From: Carnegiea gigantea
Taxonomy: Eukaryota; Streptophyta; Magnoliopsida; Caryophyllales; Cactaceae
Reading direction: 5' to 3'
Length of the DNA stretch: 64,000 nt
NCBI GenBank assembly: GCA_029747015.1
Contig: JAKOGI010002785.1
Location: 22,318 to 86,317, forward strand
Each line of letters starts with the position of its first letter. Position 1 is the stretch's first letter. A program made the translations under genes and the position numbers. Below are positions 11,543-22,800 of this stretch, one piece after another. Below the pieces are notes generated by a model. The model was not told the origin of the DNA. It worked only from the letters and a program-made list of their open reading frames with translations, and made no database searches.

Positions 11543-12667
11543 TGATGTATGTAGCCTAGGGGATGCCAAGAATGAAGTAAAAAATGGGAAAGATAGAAAA
11601 CCAAACCAAGCAAAAACAAGTAGCTCTAACCGGTTTTGGAAGATAGAATGCAACCTTCTTGTCTAGGATAAGCCAATGGCGCCACCTAGAAGAGAAGTTG
11701 GGCTATTCCTCCTTCACTTATGGATACAGAATTAAATCACCACCATAAGCCAGAAGAGGAACCTAGAAGAACACCACTTGAACTAGCCAATTCAAGCTAA
11801 AGCAACTAGGAATTTCAAAGAGAGAGTAAACACTCACTTTCTTTTGTATTTCAAATTCAAGCTGCCTTCTGACATTCCTAAAGGCCCCTTATATAGGAGG
11901 GAGCCTCAAAATTTAGATTACAAGGGGTACAAACCAAGCCAATCGGACCAAGACAAAAGGGGAAGCACAAAAAGCAAGAAAAGTACAAAAGGTGATGGTG
12001 ACAGCTGCTGGCAGCTTTCCAGTTTTACAGGGTCGACTTTCAGCAGCCATATCTCCCTTTCTACTTACCCAAATTGGCTCCAACATACCTTAATAGAAAG
12101 CTTAGAAAGTGTTCTTTCATATGACTACTTTTGGAGCTCAGTTGGTGCAGCCGTTCAGGAGTTATAAGCAGAACAAGTGAGATGATGCAGTCTGACTTCC
12201 GAAAAGCACCTTTAGAAGTTTCCTCTCTTTTAGCCTCCTTGGGGAACGTTTGACTCTGGTTTCTTTTCCCAACCTTTTAGCCAACTCAAAAAGGGATCTA
12301 GGTTTCAAAATTCCAGGTTGTTAGGAGTACTTTAGGTTAGGGAATTCGGGCTTCCAAAACCGGGTACAATCTGGCCTGGAAGAACAGTTTGGGCAGTTGG
12401 GCTTTAACAAAGGGTTTGGGTGGGCAAATGACATCCAAATGGGATGAAACTTGATTTATTGGGCATCTAACTCTCCCATCTTTCCAGGAACACCAAAAGT
12501 TTGGCTTTGAAGCCTCAGGACATTAGGTTACCAAGGTCAGAAAATTGGGCCATGCGCAGGATGAACCCGGTAGAATGCAAGTGATCATCTCTTGATTGAT
12601 TTCTAGTCCTTGGAAAGCCTTTATGACCTCTTGAGCTAGAAGAACCCCTTGGGGCTGATCCCCATCA
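11543..12667 (-). mobile_element. 5' LTR of B2, outer LTR of arm 1 array
   Basis: This is a complete 1125-bp LTR from TGATGGGGATCAG (12667) to ACATACATCA (11543). It contains TATATAAG near 11895 and the leader hairpin module near 11700-11810. The flank at 12668-12672 is GTTCT, the complement of the AGAAC that flanks the arm 2 array on both sides. The matching right-hand duplicate of this array lies beyond the window. Confidence 0.92.
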
Positions 12668-12792
12668 GTTCTTTTGTGTTATTATTTTCATTCCATCTCA
12701 ATCAACCTTCCATATTCTCTTTACTTTGGTTCAATTCTTATTTGGGTTTATTTGAGTTTGATTTGGTTCACTTACCACCCACATATACATCA
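12668..12792 (+). mobile_element. Terminal 125 bp of a family C LTR
   Basis: This piece ends CCACCCACATATACATCA and matches 31699-31823 in reverse complement base for base as far as I can see. It is the 3' end of a C LTR into which the B array inserted (target GTTCT). At 12792 the sequence switches abruptly to the gag start of family D. In arm 2 the same LTR terminus borders an E pol gene instead, so this is the exact breakpoint of the inverted duplication. Confidence 0.85.
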
Positions 12793-13450
12793 ATGTGCCT
12801 TAGAAAACTTCCCAAATTGAAAGCTGAATTTGATACCTTTGATCTCAAGATGCAATAAAGGGACCTTGAGAGGCAACAAATAAAGCTCGAGTTATGACAA
12901 CAAGAATTTGATCTACTCTCCCTATGGTTTCAAATGAAAAGGGAAGTTGAACAACCCTCTGTTGCAAATGAAAGTCGTGAAGATAGTAAGGTTGACTTTG
13001 ATCCAGCTCCCATCTTTGATGACTATAGTGAAGAAGAAAGGGAGGACGAAAACAAGGCGTATTTGGTAGAAGAACAAGAAGAACATCAAGAGGGGGTTGA
13101 GGAAGAAGCTGAACAAAGGGAGAACATATCCCACTCCAAGCCTACGGTTCAGGGTATGATATGTTCATTCATTATCCATGGAGAGAGTTGTGCTCACAAT
13201 GTTTCACTTAGCAAAACTAAACTCCATGCTTCAGCCCATCCACACCCAAACAATCTTTTCCAACTCCACACACCATAAAAACATTCCCACCATCCCTTCA
13301 CTTGTGGTAAGCCATCTCAAAAAGCCACTAATCATCCGAGTAATTACCACCAGGTTCGGATCAAACCACATTTATTTGAGTGGTATGTGTTATTTCAGTC
13401 ATATTTATTAGCTTAAATTTGGGGACAGATTTTTTCTAACAAGGGGAGGA
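12793..13450 (+). pseudogene. D1 internal region, deleted gag-protease remnant
   Basis: It begins at the gag start (ATGTGCCTTAG, compare ATGTCCCTTAG in D2 and D3) immediately after the C LTR fragment. It encodes in pieces a Leu/Lys-rich N-terminus, an acidic stretch (12934-13278) and a protease relic. The relic reads CSFIIHGESC where related elements have [10 protein letters not shown], so the catalytic Asp is His. Capsid core, zinc knuckle, RT, RNase H and integrase are absent. A purine tract (AAGGGGAGGA) precedes the LTR at 13451. It is a non-autonomous derivative that would depend on proteins from another element. Confidence 0.78.
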
Positions 13451-15025
13451 TGATGGATATCCGCCCATGCAATCCTCAATTAGCCCTAATCATTTTTTTG
13501 AACCTATTTCCGTTTTAACTTGATTCATCAACTTAAGCTTAATTTAACTTTGATTTCTTTGCTAAGAGAGTTTGTTGACATTCTAATAAGCTTAATTATG
13601 CAATGAAATCAATTTTAAATTAAGTAGTTTTGTCCAAACTGTCAAAGGACTTGAAGCAGAAGGTTTCGGGTTTAAAGCAGTGCAGCAGTCCAGTTTTAGG
13701 AACCAAATACTTTCAACTTCCATGGGATGTAAGTCTAATATTTTGCAATGGATTTGAAGTTCAAGAAGTTATCTTTCTAGCAAAACAAGCTTCAACTCAT
13801 TTGGGCTTCATTTACCCATCCAATTCAACCAATAAACCCAAACTATCCAGACTGCCTTGTTAAACCAGAATGTACCCGATTTTGAATATGTGATTTCCTA
13901 AGCTTTATTATCGTTTCAGTCCTAGATTTTTATATTTTTGAGTTTCCCTAGATGTTACCTTTCAGGTCCAAGCAAGAAAAACGAATCATGCTTAGTTGAA
14001 GTGAAGAAATCAGACCATTTTATCAACCCTATTAGTTTTGGCCCAAAGCTGCACGGTAAAATGTTTTAGTGGAATTCTCCCACTTAAACACGTCTTAACC
14101 TTGATTTCTTTACTTGGGACATTTGTACACACCCTAAGGATTCCCCCTACAGCCAGAAATTAAAATCATGCTCACTTTTGATTGGGGGAAACAAAGGCAT
14201 AAAATCGGGCTGAAAACAGGTTCTAGAACTCGGGTTAGTGCTAGGTGTAATTTCCTTCCGCTAAGGGTTTACTTAGCTGCTTGGTTACTTACCTCCATTC
14301 ACATTCAAGGCTGCAAGAAATTCCATCATTTGCTGCAAACAAGCCTTAAAAAAACCATAGCCAATGAGAAAACAAAGGAAGATTTAGCACCTTACAATCT
14401 GATTGGCTAGCCAAAAAGGGGAAAGCACTTCATGGCTGCTATTTCTTTATTTTATCCAGTAAAGTTGATGTATTAGGCTTAAATACATGTATTAAGGATT
14501 AATATGATCATTTATCTTGCTTTCTTTGAATTCTGGGTGTAATTAGCTTAGATTAATCAAACTTGTAAACTAGATTAGTTCTAAGCACCTAGCTTAAGCT
14601 TACTTAGACGTTTCCTTCCTAAGGAGGAAACCTCCTTTGCTAGCAATCTACCTAAGGGCCGTGTATATAAGGCCTTGGGAGGCTTATTTCGTACTTAACT
14701 TTGATATTGAATACAAAACTAGAATTAAGAGCTTTAGCTTTCGTTTCCTTTAAAAACTTCACTTGCTTATTCTTAATTGGGCCGATTAAGGTGGTGATCA
14801 AGTAAGTCTTAACTCTTAATTAGGTGGTGTTTCTATATCGTAATTGAGGTTAAGGGCCCTAAACTCAAACTTAGTGATGTTTCTGTATCTAAGTGAGAGT
14901 TTAGATTATCCTTTTCTCATTTATTCAACCATGAATTCCCTTAAACTCAACTTGAATTCAGCTTGCTTAGTTTAGCATTTGGATTTAGTCTTAAGTATTC
15001 ATGATTCGTCCCCATACATACATCA
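13451..15025 (+). mobile_element. Family D LTR shared by D1 and D2
   Basis: This 1575-bp LTR runs from TGATGGATATCC to ATACATCA. It is the 3' LTR of D1 and, because a PBS follows, the 5' LTR of D2. A TATATAAG box lies at 14664-14671, preceded by an imperfect palindrome TTTCCTTCCTAAGGAGGAAA at 14611-14630. The leader hairpin module is at 14762-14904. The upstream half is AT-rich U3 with no credible gene. Confidence 0.88.
14762..14904 (+). other. Leader hairpin module, family D (3 hairpins)
   Basis: Hairpin 1 (14762-14802) pairs CTTG with CAAG and CTTAAT with ATTAAG around TGGGCCG. Hairpin 2 (14808-14854) pairs CTTAATTA with TAATTGAG around a loop containing TGGTGTTTCTATAT. GGGCCC follows at 14854-14859. 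Hairpin 3 (14859-14904) pairs CTAAACTC with GAGTTTAG and ACTTAG with CTAAGT around TGATGTTTCTGTAT. It starts about 90 bp after the TATA box, so it should be near the 5' end of the RNA. Confidence 0.78.
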
Positions 15026-15029
15026 TATT

Positions 15030-15041
15030 TGGTATCAAAGC
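15030..15041 (+). other. Primer-binding site of D2
   Basis: TGGTATCAAAGC has one mismatch to the usual TGGTATCAGAGC and lies 4 bases (TATT) after the LTR end. Confidence 0.85.
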
Positions 15042-15145
15042 AAGTTCAGATCCTTGCTTGAGCTCTACGCTCCTAAATTCAATCCAAACACATTCTATAA
15101 ATCAGCCTAAACACATCCCCAAAACACAAGCCATAACCTCCCACC

Positions 15146-15802
15146 ATGTCCCTTAGAAGACTTCTCAAATTGAAAGCTGAATTTGATGACTTTGATCTCA
15201 AGATCCAACAAAGGGACCTTGAGAGGCAATGAATAAAGCTCGAGTTGTAACAACAACAATTTGATCTACTCTCCCCATGGTTTGAAATGAAAAGGGATGT
15301 CGAACAACCGTCTGTTGTAAATAAAAGTCATGAAGATAGTAAGGTTAACTTTGATCTACCTCCGATCTTTGATGACTATACTGAAGAAGAAAGTGAGGAG
15401 GAAAAGAAGGCGTATTTGGTAGAAGAACAAGAAGAACATCAAGAGGGGTTTGAAGAAGAAGCTGAACAAAGGGAGAACATATCCCACTCCAAGCCTACGG
15501 TTCAAGGTATGATATGTTCATTGATTACCCATGGAGAGAGTTGTGCTCGTAATGTTTCACTTAGCAAAACTAAACTCCATGCTCCAACCTACCCACACCC
15601 TAACAATCTTTTCCAACTCCACACACCACAAAAACATTCCCACCATCTCTTTACTTGTGGTAAGCCATCTCAAAAAGCCCCTAACCATCCGAGTAATTAC
15701 CACCACGTTCGAATCAAACCATGTTTATTTGAGTGGTTAGTGTTATTTCAGCCTGATTTAGTGGTTTAAATTTGAGGATAAATTTTTCTAACAAGGAGAG
15801 GA
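15146..15802 (+). pseudogene. D2 internal region, deleted gag-protease remnant
   Basis: The ATG at 15146 starts a Leu/Lys-rich N-terminus soon broken by two stops (after LERQ and after IKLEL). The longest open stretch is 15287-15769 (160 aa): an acidic region, the relic CSLITHGESC that lacks the protease Asp, and a tail ending FEWLVLFQPDLVV. The polypurine tract is degraded to AAGGAGAGGA. Layout is the same as D1, so the deletion predates the tandem copies. The first stop after LERQ is also present in D3 but not in D1 or D4. Confidence 0.78.
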
Positions 15803-17075
15803 CGATGGATATCAGTCCATGCAATCCTCAATTAGCCCTAATCATTTTTTTGAACCTATTTCAGTTTTAAGTTAATTCATCAACTTAAACTTAATTTAAC
15901 TTTGATTTCTTTTCTAAGAGAGTTTATGACATTCTAATACACTTAATTATGCAATTAAATCAGTTTTAAATTAGGTATTTTTGCCCAAACTATCAAAGGA
16001 CTTGAAACAGAAGGTTCCGGGTTTAAAGCAGTGCAGCAGCCCAGTTATGGGAACCAAAATAACTTTAACTTTCATGGGATTTAAGTCTAATATTTTACCT
16101 TGAACTTAAAGTTCAATAAGTTGTCTTTCTAATAAAACATGTTTCAGCTCATTTGGACTTCATTTACTCATCCAAATCAGTCTTTCAATCCAAACTGTCA
16201 AAATTGCTAGTTGAGACAGAAATGAGTCTGGTTTTATGTATTGTATTCCTTTGACTAATTTTGGGTTTAAGTCTGAAATTTTTACATATTTTGGTTCCTT
16301 AATGTCTTAGCTACATAAGCATTAAATAAATCTTTTTTATATTAAGTAGACTAGGAGAACTAAGGAATTTTGTTAAACAGTGCAAGCTAGACCTGGTTTT
16401 GGACCAGTTTGAGTGTTCTGGGGATTTGGGTGGGCAAATGATCTCCAAAACGTGTGATTCCACCTCGAGGAGTTAGAAAACATCCCACACTTTCCAACCA
16501 TTGTGGCAATCCAAATCATGCCCACGTTTTGCATGTGAAAGGTGGCATCCAAATAGAGCTTGTAAACTGTAGTATTCTACCCAGTTGCACCTAATTAGTG
16601 CATTTGGTGGTTGATATCTTTCTAACCATCCAATTTCATCCAAGTACCTTGATATGGCAAATGACGGAGTCTTGCACACAATCATGGAGCAACCAATTGA
16701 AGAACCAATGAGAAACAAGTGAAGAAAGGTAGAAACTCTCTCATTGGCTCGCGGTAAAGCATAAAGGGAACACGGCTGGTTTTTGCTTTTCTCTCACATA
16801 AGGGGAGCTACATGCTTGCTTGCTTAGGATGATTATAATCTTTGTAATCTAGCTTATTCTGATGCATAAAGATGTGGTTAGCGTAGTTTAATCATGCTTG
16901 ATTGTAACTAGTTTTGCTAAGCAAGGTTTAAAGCCAGATTAGGATAAGCTAAAGGTTTCTTCCTTGGAAGGAAACCTTCTGAGCCCCCTAGCTGCCTTAG
17001 GACGTTTATTTAAGGCCTTTAGAAGGCTCATTTTGTAACCAAGCTTTGAATAGCAATTGAAATCAGATTTGAGAG
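15803..17075 (+). mobile_element. Family D LTR shared by D2 and D3, left part
   Basis: This LTR starts CGATGGATATC (TG mutated to CG). It is interrupted after 17075 by element G and resumes at 26103. GAGAG at 17071-17075 and 26098-26102 is the 5-bp target duplication of G. A palindrome, GGTTTCTTCCTTGGAAGGAAACC in two halves at 16954-16976, precedes a TTTATTTAAGG TATA-like box near 17007. Total LTR length without G is about 1.69 kb. Confidence 0.85.
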
Positions 17076-17489
17076 TGATGTAAAGGCCAAGAGTAGGGAC
17101 AACCCAAGCAACCTCACATCAAAAGAAAGACAATTCGAGAAGGGAAGACGCACGGTCGTGTGTCCAACCGTGTGTAGCCTCGGGTTGCAAATTGCAGGGT
17201 ACACACGGGCGTGCGTGGACTGTGATAAGCTTGCCTTGGATGAATCTTCACGGTTTTGAATGTCTTTGAGAGCAAAGCCTATTCTAATGCAATGAGCTTT
17301 GTTTGGACTTGATTCTATTAGGGGAAAGGTAGAAGGAGTAGTATTGAAAGGGGGGAATGGAAGTATGGTAGGTGGTTTAATGGAATGACTTGAAAAACAT
17401 TCAAGTATTGAAGGTGATGAATGAAGAACACGAAGAATGAAGAAGATCATCTTGAAGATTCAAGCTAATCAAGTGATTTAGGATAGAAC

Positions 17490-17631
17490 TAAACTCGAGG
17501 ATTAGATACAGAAACACCACTAATCTTTGAGTTTAGGGCCCTTAAGCTTGATTAAGATACAGAATCACCACTCAATCAAGATTAAGACTCACTTGAACAG
17601 CACTTAGTTTGGCCTAAACTAAGATAAGCAA
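17490..17631 (-). other. Leader hairpin module in G 3' LTR
   Basis: This is the second copy of the G module (compare 24917-25060). The distal hairpin (17490-17535) pairs CTAAACTC with GAGTTTAG and GATTAG with CTAATC around TGGTGTTTCTGTAT. The proximal one (17591-17631) pairs CTTAGTTT with AAACTAAG around AGGCC. One internal-loop base differs from the 5' LTR copy, while the stems are kept. Confidence 0.75.
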
Positions 17632-18236
17632 GCAAGAGTTTTGAAGAGAAAGCTCACAAGCTCTCTATGATTTTCTTTTACTAAAAACTGAAGTTTTTTT
17701 TTTCTCCTTTTTTTGCCGTGAGAGGCCTTACATAAGCAGCAAAATGACCAAGCTAAGCAAGCTAGCAAGCACCTCACTTTTCCTTCCTAGGAGGGAAAGG
17801 TATTAACTAGCTCTAATTGCCACGGTAGAGCTAATTGGCTTCAAGCATGCTTAAGACTAATCAAAACACACTTAAACCTTCAAGGAAAACAAGACAAATG
17901 ATCATTACAACATAATCAACTTGTCCCTAAGCTTAATCAGCGTTCAAAGGCAGCAAGTAGCTATGTGAGTAGCCGAAAAGTGGCAATCCCCTTTGCGGCT
18001 GGCCAATGGCATTCAAGGGACATCTTTCCTTGTCTCTTCCTTCTCATTGGCCGTTCTTTCCAAGGTTGTAGCTGATGATGATTGCCTTGGGGTGGGTGCC
18101 CAGCCTTGGGAGGTGTGCCAACTCAGTTGATAGCAAGGAAACCCACCGGAAAGGGTTTGCTCAGCCGTGCCTCCAAACCGTGCGCAATGGGCAGTTTTAC
18201 ACTCGATTTTCAGGCCAAGTTTACCCAAAGCAAAAA

Positions 18237-19578
18237 TGATATATTTTCAAGGGCCTCATTTTCATTCTTTCAACTCAACTTCATGGGAGGTAAGCTCCAT
18301 ACAAATTCAAGCATGGCAAGGCTTTTCTTTGGTCCCACAATTTGAGTTTCATGACAAAAGACACTTTATGGAGTTTTGTTTGAACTTCAAAGTGCCTTAT
18401 CCGAAGGGGTTTTCCAAATGGGGATCACAGGCACCATCCATTTCAAAGGATGATGGGGACCATCGTGCCCAAGCTTCATCCACACATTCAGCAAACCCTC
18501 ACACCCATTCAACCCCCAAGGAGGCCAAAGAAGTTCATTCCTTGGTCAGAAAACTCATGTACACAGCAGAAGATGCACTGTCCAGTTCGTCCAGTTTCTG
18601 GCCCGGTTTTGTGTCGCTGTTGGAGCAAAATATAGAGGGGGAAATTTCCTGCACGCACAACCCCCTTAAAGCTTAAGATCTTAGCTTTCCAACAAGACCT
18701 TTTGCAAGGCATTCGGAGTCCATTTGGTCAGTCAACCAAGCCAAAACCTGAGACCGCGCACTGTAGGGCGCAATCCAGCACAGTCCGAAATAAGGCCCTA
18801 GTTGGTTGACTTCCTCAACTCCAACTTTTGTCAAATTTTGCAGTATGAAAGGGGACATAAATAATTATCAGGTCATGGGTTCACATCCTATCCAAAGCAC
18901 CCCCTTGTGTTGGTATTAACCAGCCAAAAGGACACAAAAATCATCCTTTTACCCGGTTCTTCCCAAACCGGTACAAGGTCTGATTTTCTTGGTTTGTGCT
19001 TGTCCCCTTGCCTCCCCACTTGCTGAATGAGTCATTTTGCTGCATTCAAGGATCCATGTAAGCTTGACACCTCATTTGGGAGGCATTATAACCCCTAATG
19101 AGGTAGATTAAGCTAGGCAGTGAGGTGTTTAGCTAGCATTGGTTGATTAGATGTGTAACTCTTCCCCAAATGTACCTAGCTATTGATTTTGCTGCTTGGA
19201 AGGGGAGGGGGGTTCGGCCATCAAGCTTAAAAACCAGCTTGAGCCTCACTTTGCAAACAACTTTGAATGAATGAATTTGTGAGTTCCCAAACTCTCTCTA
19301 TAAAAACTGCTAGTGTTATATCTTGAGCTTGGCAACTCAAGTGGGTCTCTAGGTCTCTTTCTCTCAACTAGAAGGTGATTAAATTCTATAACTAGTTGAT
19401 ACAAAGAGATTGCCCAAGTGTTCTCCAAGGATGGCTCCTCGGATTATCCCTTGCAAGGTCACTTGACTATCCAAACTCTTGATTTCTCCTCTCCCTTGCT
19501 GTTTTTCCTTCTTCTTGTTTTGGATTCCACTTTGAGGCAAGTTGTGAGTTGGTTTCTTCTTCTTACAACCTTCCATCA
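18237..19578 (+). mobile_element. H: 1.34-kb insertion with TG...CA ends
   Basis: It interrupts the G LTR at a point that is continuous in the 5' LTR copy (near 25660). It starts TGATATATTT, ends CTTCCATCA and is bordered by AAAAA on both sides (18232-18236 and 19579-19583), though an A-run is weak evidence for a target duplication. From 18451 (AAAGGA then TGATGGGGACCATC) it resembles the E LTR at 29191-30271 in opposite orientation. The first 214 bp have no E LTR counterpart and no clear reading frame. It is either a solo LTR of an E relative with an extended 5' part, or a 3' LTR with some internal sequence attached. Confidence 0.65.
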
Positions 19579-19855
19579 AAAAAGGATATGGCTTGGGTTT
19601 TAAACGTGGGGGAGAAAGTTAAAAGGTGTATATAAACCCCCTCATTTAAGAAATCAAGGCTAAACATGGATTAAGTAAGGTAATCACATGCAAACTTTTA
19701 ACCGTGCAGAATTGGACTAATTCTGGCCGGTTGGGAAAAACGCCTTGATCTTTCATCCTCTTGTAGCATGACTTGAATTCAATGCTTGGACTTGAAAGTT
19801 AACTTCCTGAGGATTCCAAAAATGCAAAAATATTGGCCTTAAGCCACGAAATGGC

Positions 19856-22800
19856 TTAAGAAATCAGATGCACAAAACCGGGTTTGTGCAGGCCGGTTGT
19901 GCTAGTTTCAGCTTCTTGCCAAAGGTGAGCCATCTTCTTGGTTTGGGACCTTGTTCTTGGCCGACTTGGACTTGTCTCATCTGGAGCAAGGTCTTGGCTA
20001 GGTAGGACTCCACCATCCTCCCCCTGTTGAAAAGATTTGATCCTCAAATCTGGTGGGGAAGTATCTGGATAGAAGGGACTCAAATCAGCTACATTAAAGG
20101 TGGCTGAAACCTCAAAATTACCAGGGAGATCAATCTTGTAAGCATTGTCGTTGATTCTCTCCAAGACTTCAAATGAACCTTCAGCTCGTGCCATGAGCTT
20201 GTTTTTCCTCTTATAAGGAAAACGTTCCTTTTGCAGATGGATCCATACAAAGTCTCCTGGTTGAAAGACAATCTTTCTCCTATGCTTGTTGGCGTGTGCT
20301 TCATAGGCTGCATTAGTCTTCTCAATGCGTGCCTTCACCAAATCATGGAGCTTTTGAATCTCTTTTACTCATTGTGTTGCATCAGCATGGGGTTTTTGGT
20401 CTTGGGGCCGTGGGGTAAGATCATTTGGACTCAAGGGATCAACCCCGTATACCACTTTGAATGGCGAAAGACCAGTAGCCTTGCTAGGCGCCCTGTTGTA
20501 TGCAAACTCAGCTTGGGGTAAGAGTAAATCCTAGGCTTTCGCATTAGGTTTAATCAAAGCCCTTAGGAGAGTACCCAGGGTTCGATTAGTGACCTCAGTC
20601 TGGTCATCAGTCCGGGGATGACAGGTAGTACTAAACAGCAGCTTAGTACCAAGCTTCTTCCAAAGAGTAATCCAAAAATGACTAAGGAATTTAGTATCCC
20701 TATCCGAAACAATGGTCTTAGGAATACCATGCAACCTCGTTACCTCTTTAAAATAGAGCTCGGCAATGTGTGTAGCATCATTTGTTTTGCAGCAAGGAAT
20801 GAAATGTGCCATCTTTGAAATCTGTCCACTACCACAAAGATTGAATCCTTTCCCCTTTGAGTCTTAGGTAGACCCAAAATGAAATCCATACTTACATCCA
20901 CCCAAGGTAGAGTAGGCACGGGTAAGGGCGTGTATGATCCGTGGGGCAAGGTATAGCTCTTGGCTGCTTGGCACATTCCACATCTTCTAAGGATGTCTTG
21001 AACATCCTTCTCCATCCCTGGCCAATAGTAGTGCTCCCTTAACATGGTTAAGGTCTTTGATTCTCCAAAATGGCCGGCCAAGGAACCTCCATGAACTTCT
21101 CTGATTAAGAGCTTACGAGTGCTACACTTTGGAATGCATAAACGCACTCCCTTGAACAAGTAACCCTCTTGAATTAGGAAGTCTCCCTTTGGATGTTTCA
21201 AACATGCAGCATAGAGATTTCCTAGGTCTTCATCTTCGGCGTATAAACTCTTGAGATGCTCAAAACCAAGAATAAGAGCATGTAATTGGAACATAAGGAG
21301 GTATCTCCTTGATAATGCATCCGCACCTTGATTTAATTTTCCCGACTTGTGCTTAATAGTGAAGTGGAATGATTGTAGGAATTCAACCCACTTGGCATGG
21401 CGTGAATTAAGCTTATGCTGGCCTTGAATATACTTCAACGCCTCATGATCCGAATGAAGTATAAACTCACTAGCGACCAAGTAATGACTCCAATGCTCTA
21501 GGCACCAAATGATAGCATAGAATTCCTTATCATATGTGGAGTATTTTCTTCTCGAGTCACATAGTTTTTCACTGAAGAAGGCCAATGGTTTGCCTTCTTG
21601 AGTTAAAACTCCACCAATCCCCACATCGGATGCATCACACTCAATTTCAAAAACTTTCTCAAAGCACGGCAAAACAAGCACCGGTGCTTGAGTAAGTTTC
21701 CTTTTCACCTCCTCGAAGGCAGCCTGAGCTTTAGGATTCCATTGGAAGGATGAACCCTTAAGCACTTCGGTCATAGGGGACATGATGGTGCTGAAATTTC
21801 GTATAAATCTTCTGTAAAACGAAGCCAAACCATGAAAACTTCTAACATCATGTATACTCTGTGGTTGAGGCCAAGTGCGAATAGCCTCTATCTTCCCTTC
21901 ATCAACCTTGATGCCTTCATTAGAAACAATGTAACCTAAGAAGGTGACCTCATGAGTAAAGAAGGTACACTTCTTAAGATTGCCATATAACTGCTCACGC
22001 TCAAGGACACGCATGATCTGATGGAGATGATCTTGATGTGCCTGCTCGTCTTTGGAATAAATAAGAATGTCATCGAAGTAAACCACCACGAATTTGCTAA
22101 TAAAGGGCTTGAATACTTGATTCATTAGTCTCATGAACGTACTAGGAGCGTTGGAAAGACCGAATGGCATAACTAGCCACTCATATAAACCGCCCTTGAT
22201 CTTGAATGCAGTTTTCCACTCGTCTCCTTCTCTTACTCTTATCTGGTAGTAACCACTTCGAAGATCAATTTTGGAGAAGACAGTTGAGCCATGTAGTTCG
22301 TCCAGCATATCTTCAAGTCTAGGTATGGGATACCTATACTTGATGGTGATTTTGTTTATGGCTCTGTTGTCCACACACATTCGTTGGCTGCCATCCTTCT
22401 TAGGCACCAACAAGGCAGGTACGGCACAGGGGCTTAAGGACTCACGCACAAGTCCTTTTGAGATCAATTCTTCTACTTGCCGTTGGATCTCCATGGTTTC
22501 CTTTGGGTTCATTCTGTAAGCTGGCTTGTTTGGAAGAACTGAACCAGGAATGAGATCTATGTGATGTTGAATGTCCCGTTTAGGGGGTAATCCCGAGGGG
22601 ATTTCTTCTGGAAATAGGTGACAGAAGGCTTGTGTGAGTGATTTGGCAAATGGATGGGACGGTAATGGGGATTCTGGCTCATCTTGTATGGTGAGAATCC
22701 ACTCCTTAAAAGCCTTGAATTCATGATTCGAAGCCTTTAAGAGAGTTTCACTAAAAGTGAGTAAACAACCAGAATGCTCATGTCCTTTTGTGGGTTTGTT

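Larger units (their letters stand above)
1..12792 (-). repeat. Arm 1 of a large inverted duplication
   Basis: This span is the reverse complement of 31699-44499 at the level of whole structure: A LTR, B LTR, B internal, B LTR, B internal, B LTR, then 125 bp of C LTR. Both nested insertion junctions are shared. The A insertion sits in the same place in the third B LTR (target TTAGG here, CCTAA in arm 2), and the B array sits at the same place in the C LTR (GTTCT here, AGAAC in arm 2). The two outer B genes share an identical TGG-to-TAG stop. Similarity probably continues left of the window. I compared the arms by eye and judge them a few percent diverged. Confidence 0.88.
17076..20015 (-). mobile_element. 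3' LTR of element G, split by insertion H
   Basis: On the minus strand this runs from TGGTGGAGTCC (20015) to TTACATCA (17076). Removing H and one target copy (18237-19583) leaves about 1593 bp, matching the 1605-bp 5' LTR at 24493-26097. It carries GC-rich hairpins at 17148-17218, the leader hairpin module at 17490-17631 and a palindrome at 17779-17798. The TSD GAGAG is at 17071-17075. Confidence 0.9.

Noticed and set aside
12649..12858. Hydrophobic 69-aa frame spanning the B/C/D junction
   Set aside because: It crosses two element boundaries and is translated LTR sequence.
14762..14904. Hammerhead or other self-cleaving ribozyme (retrozyme) in the LTR hairpins
   Set aside because: The hammerhead core (CTGATGA with GAAA) is absent and the loops do not fit twister or other ribozyme consensus sequences that I know.
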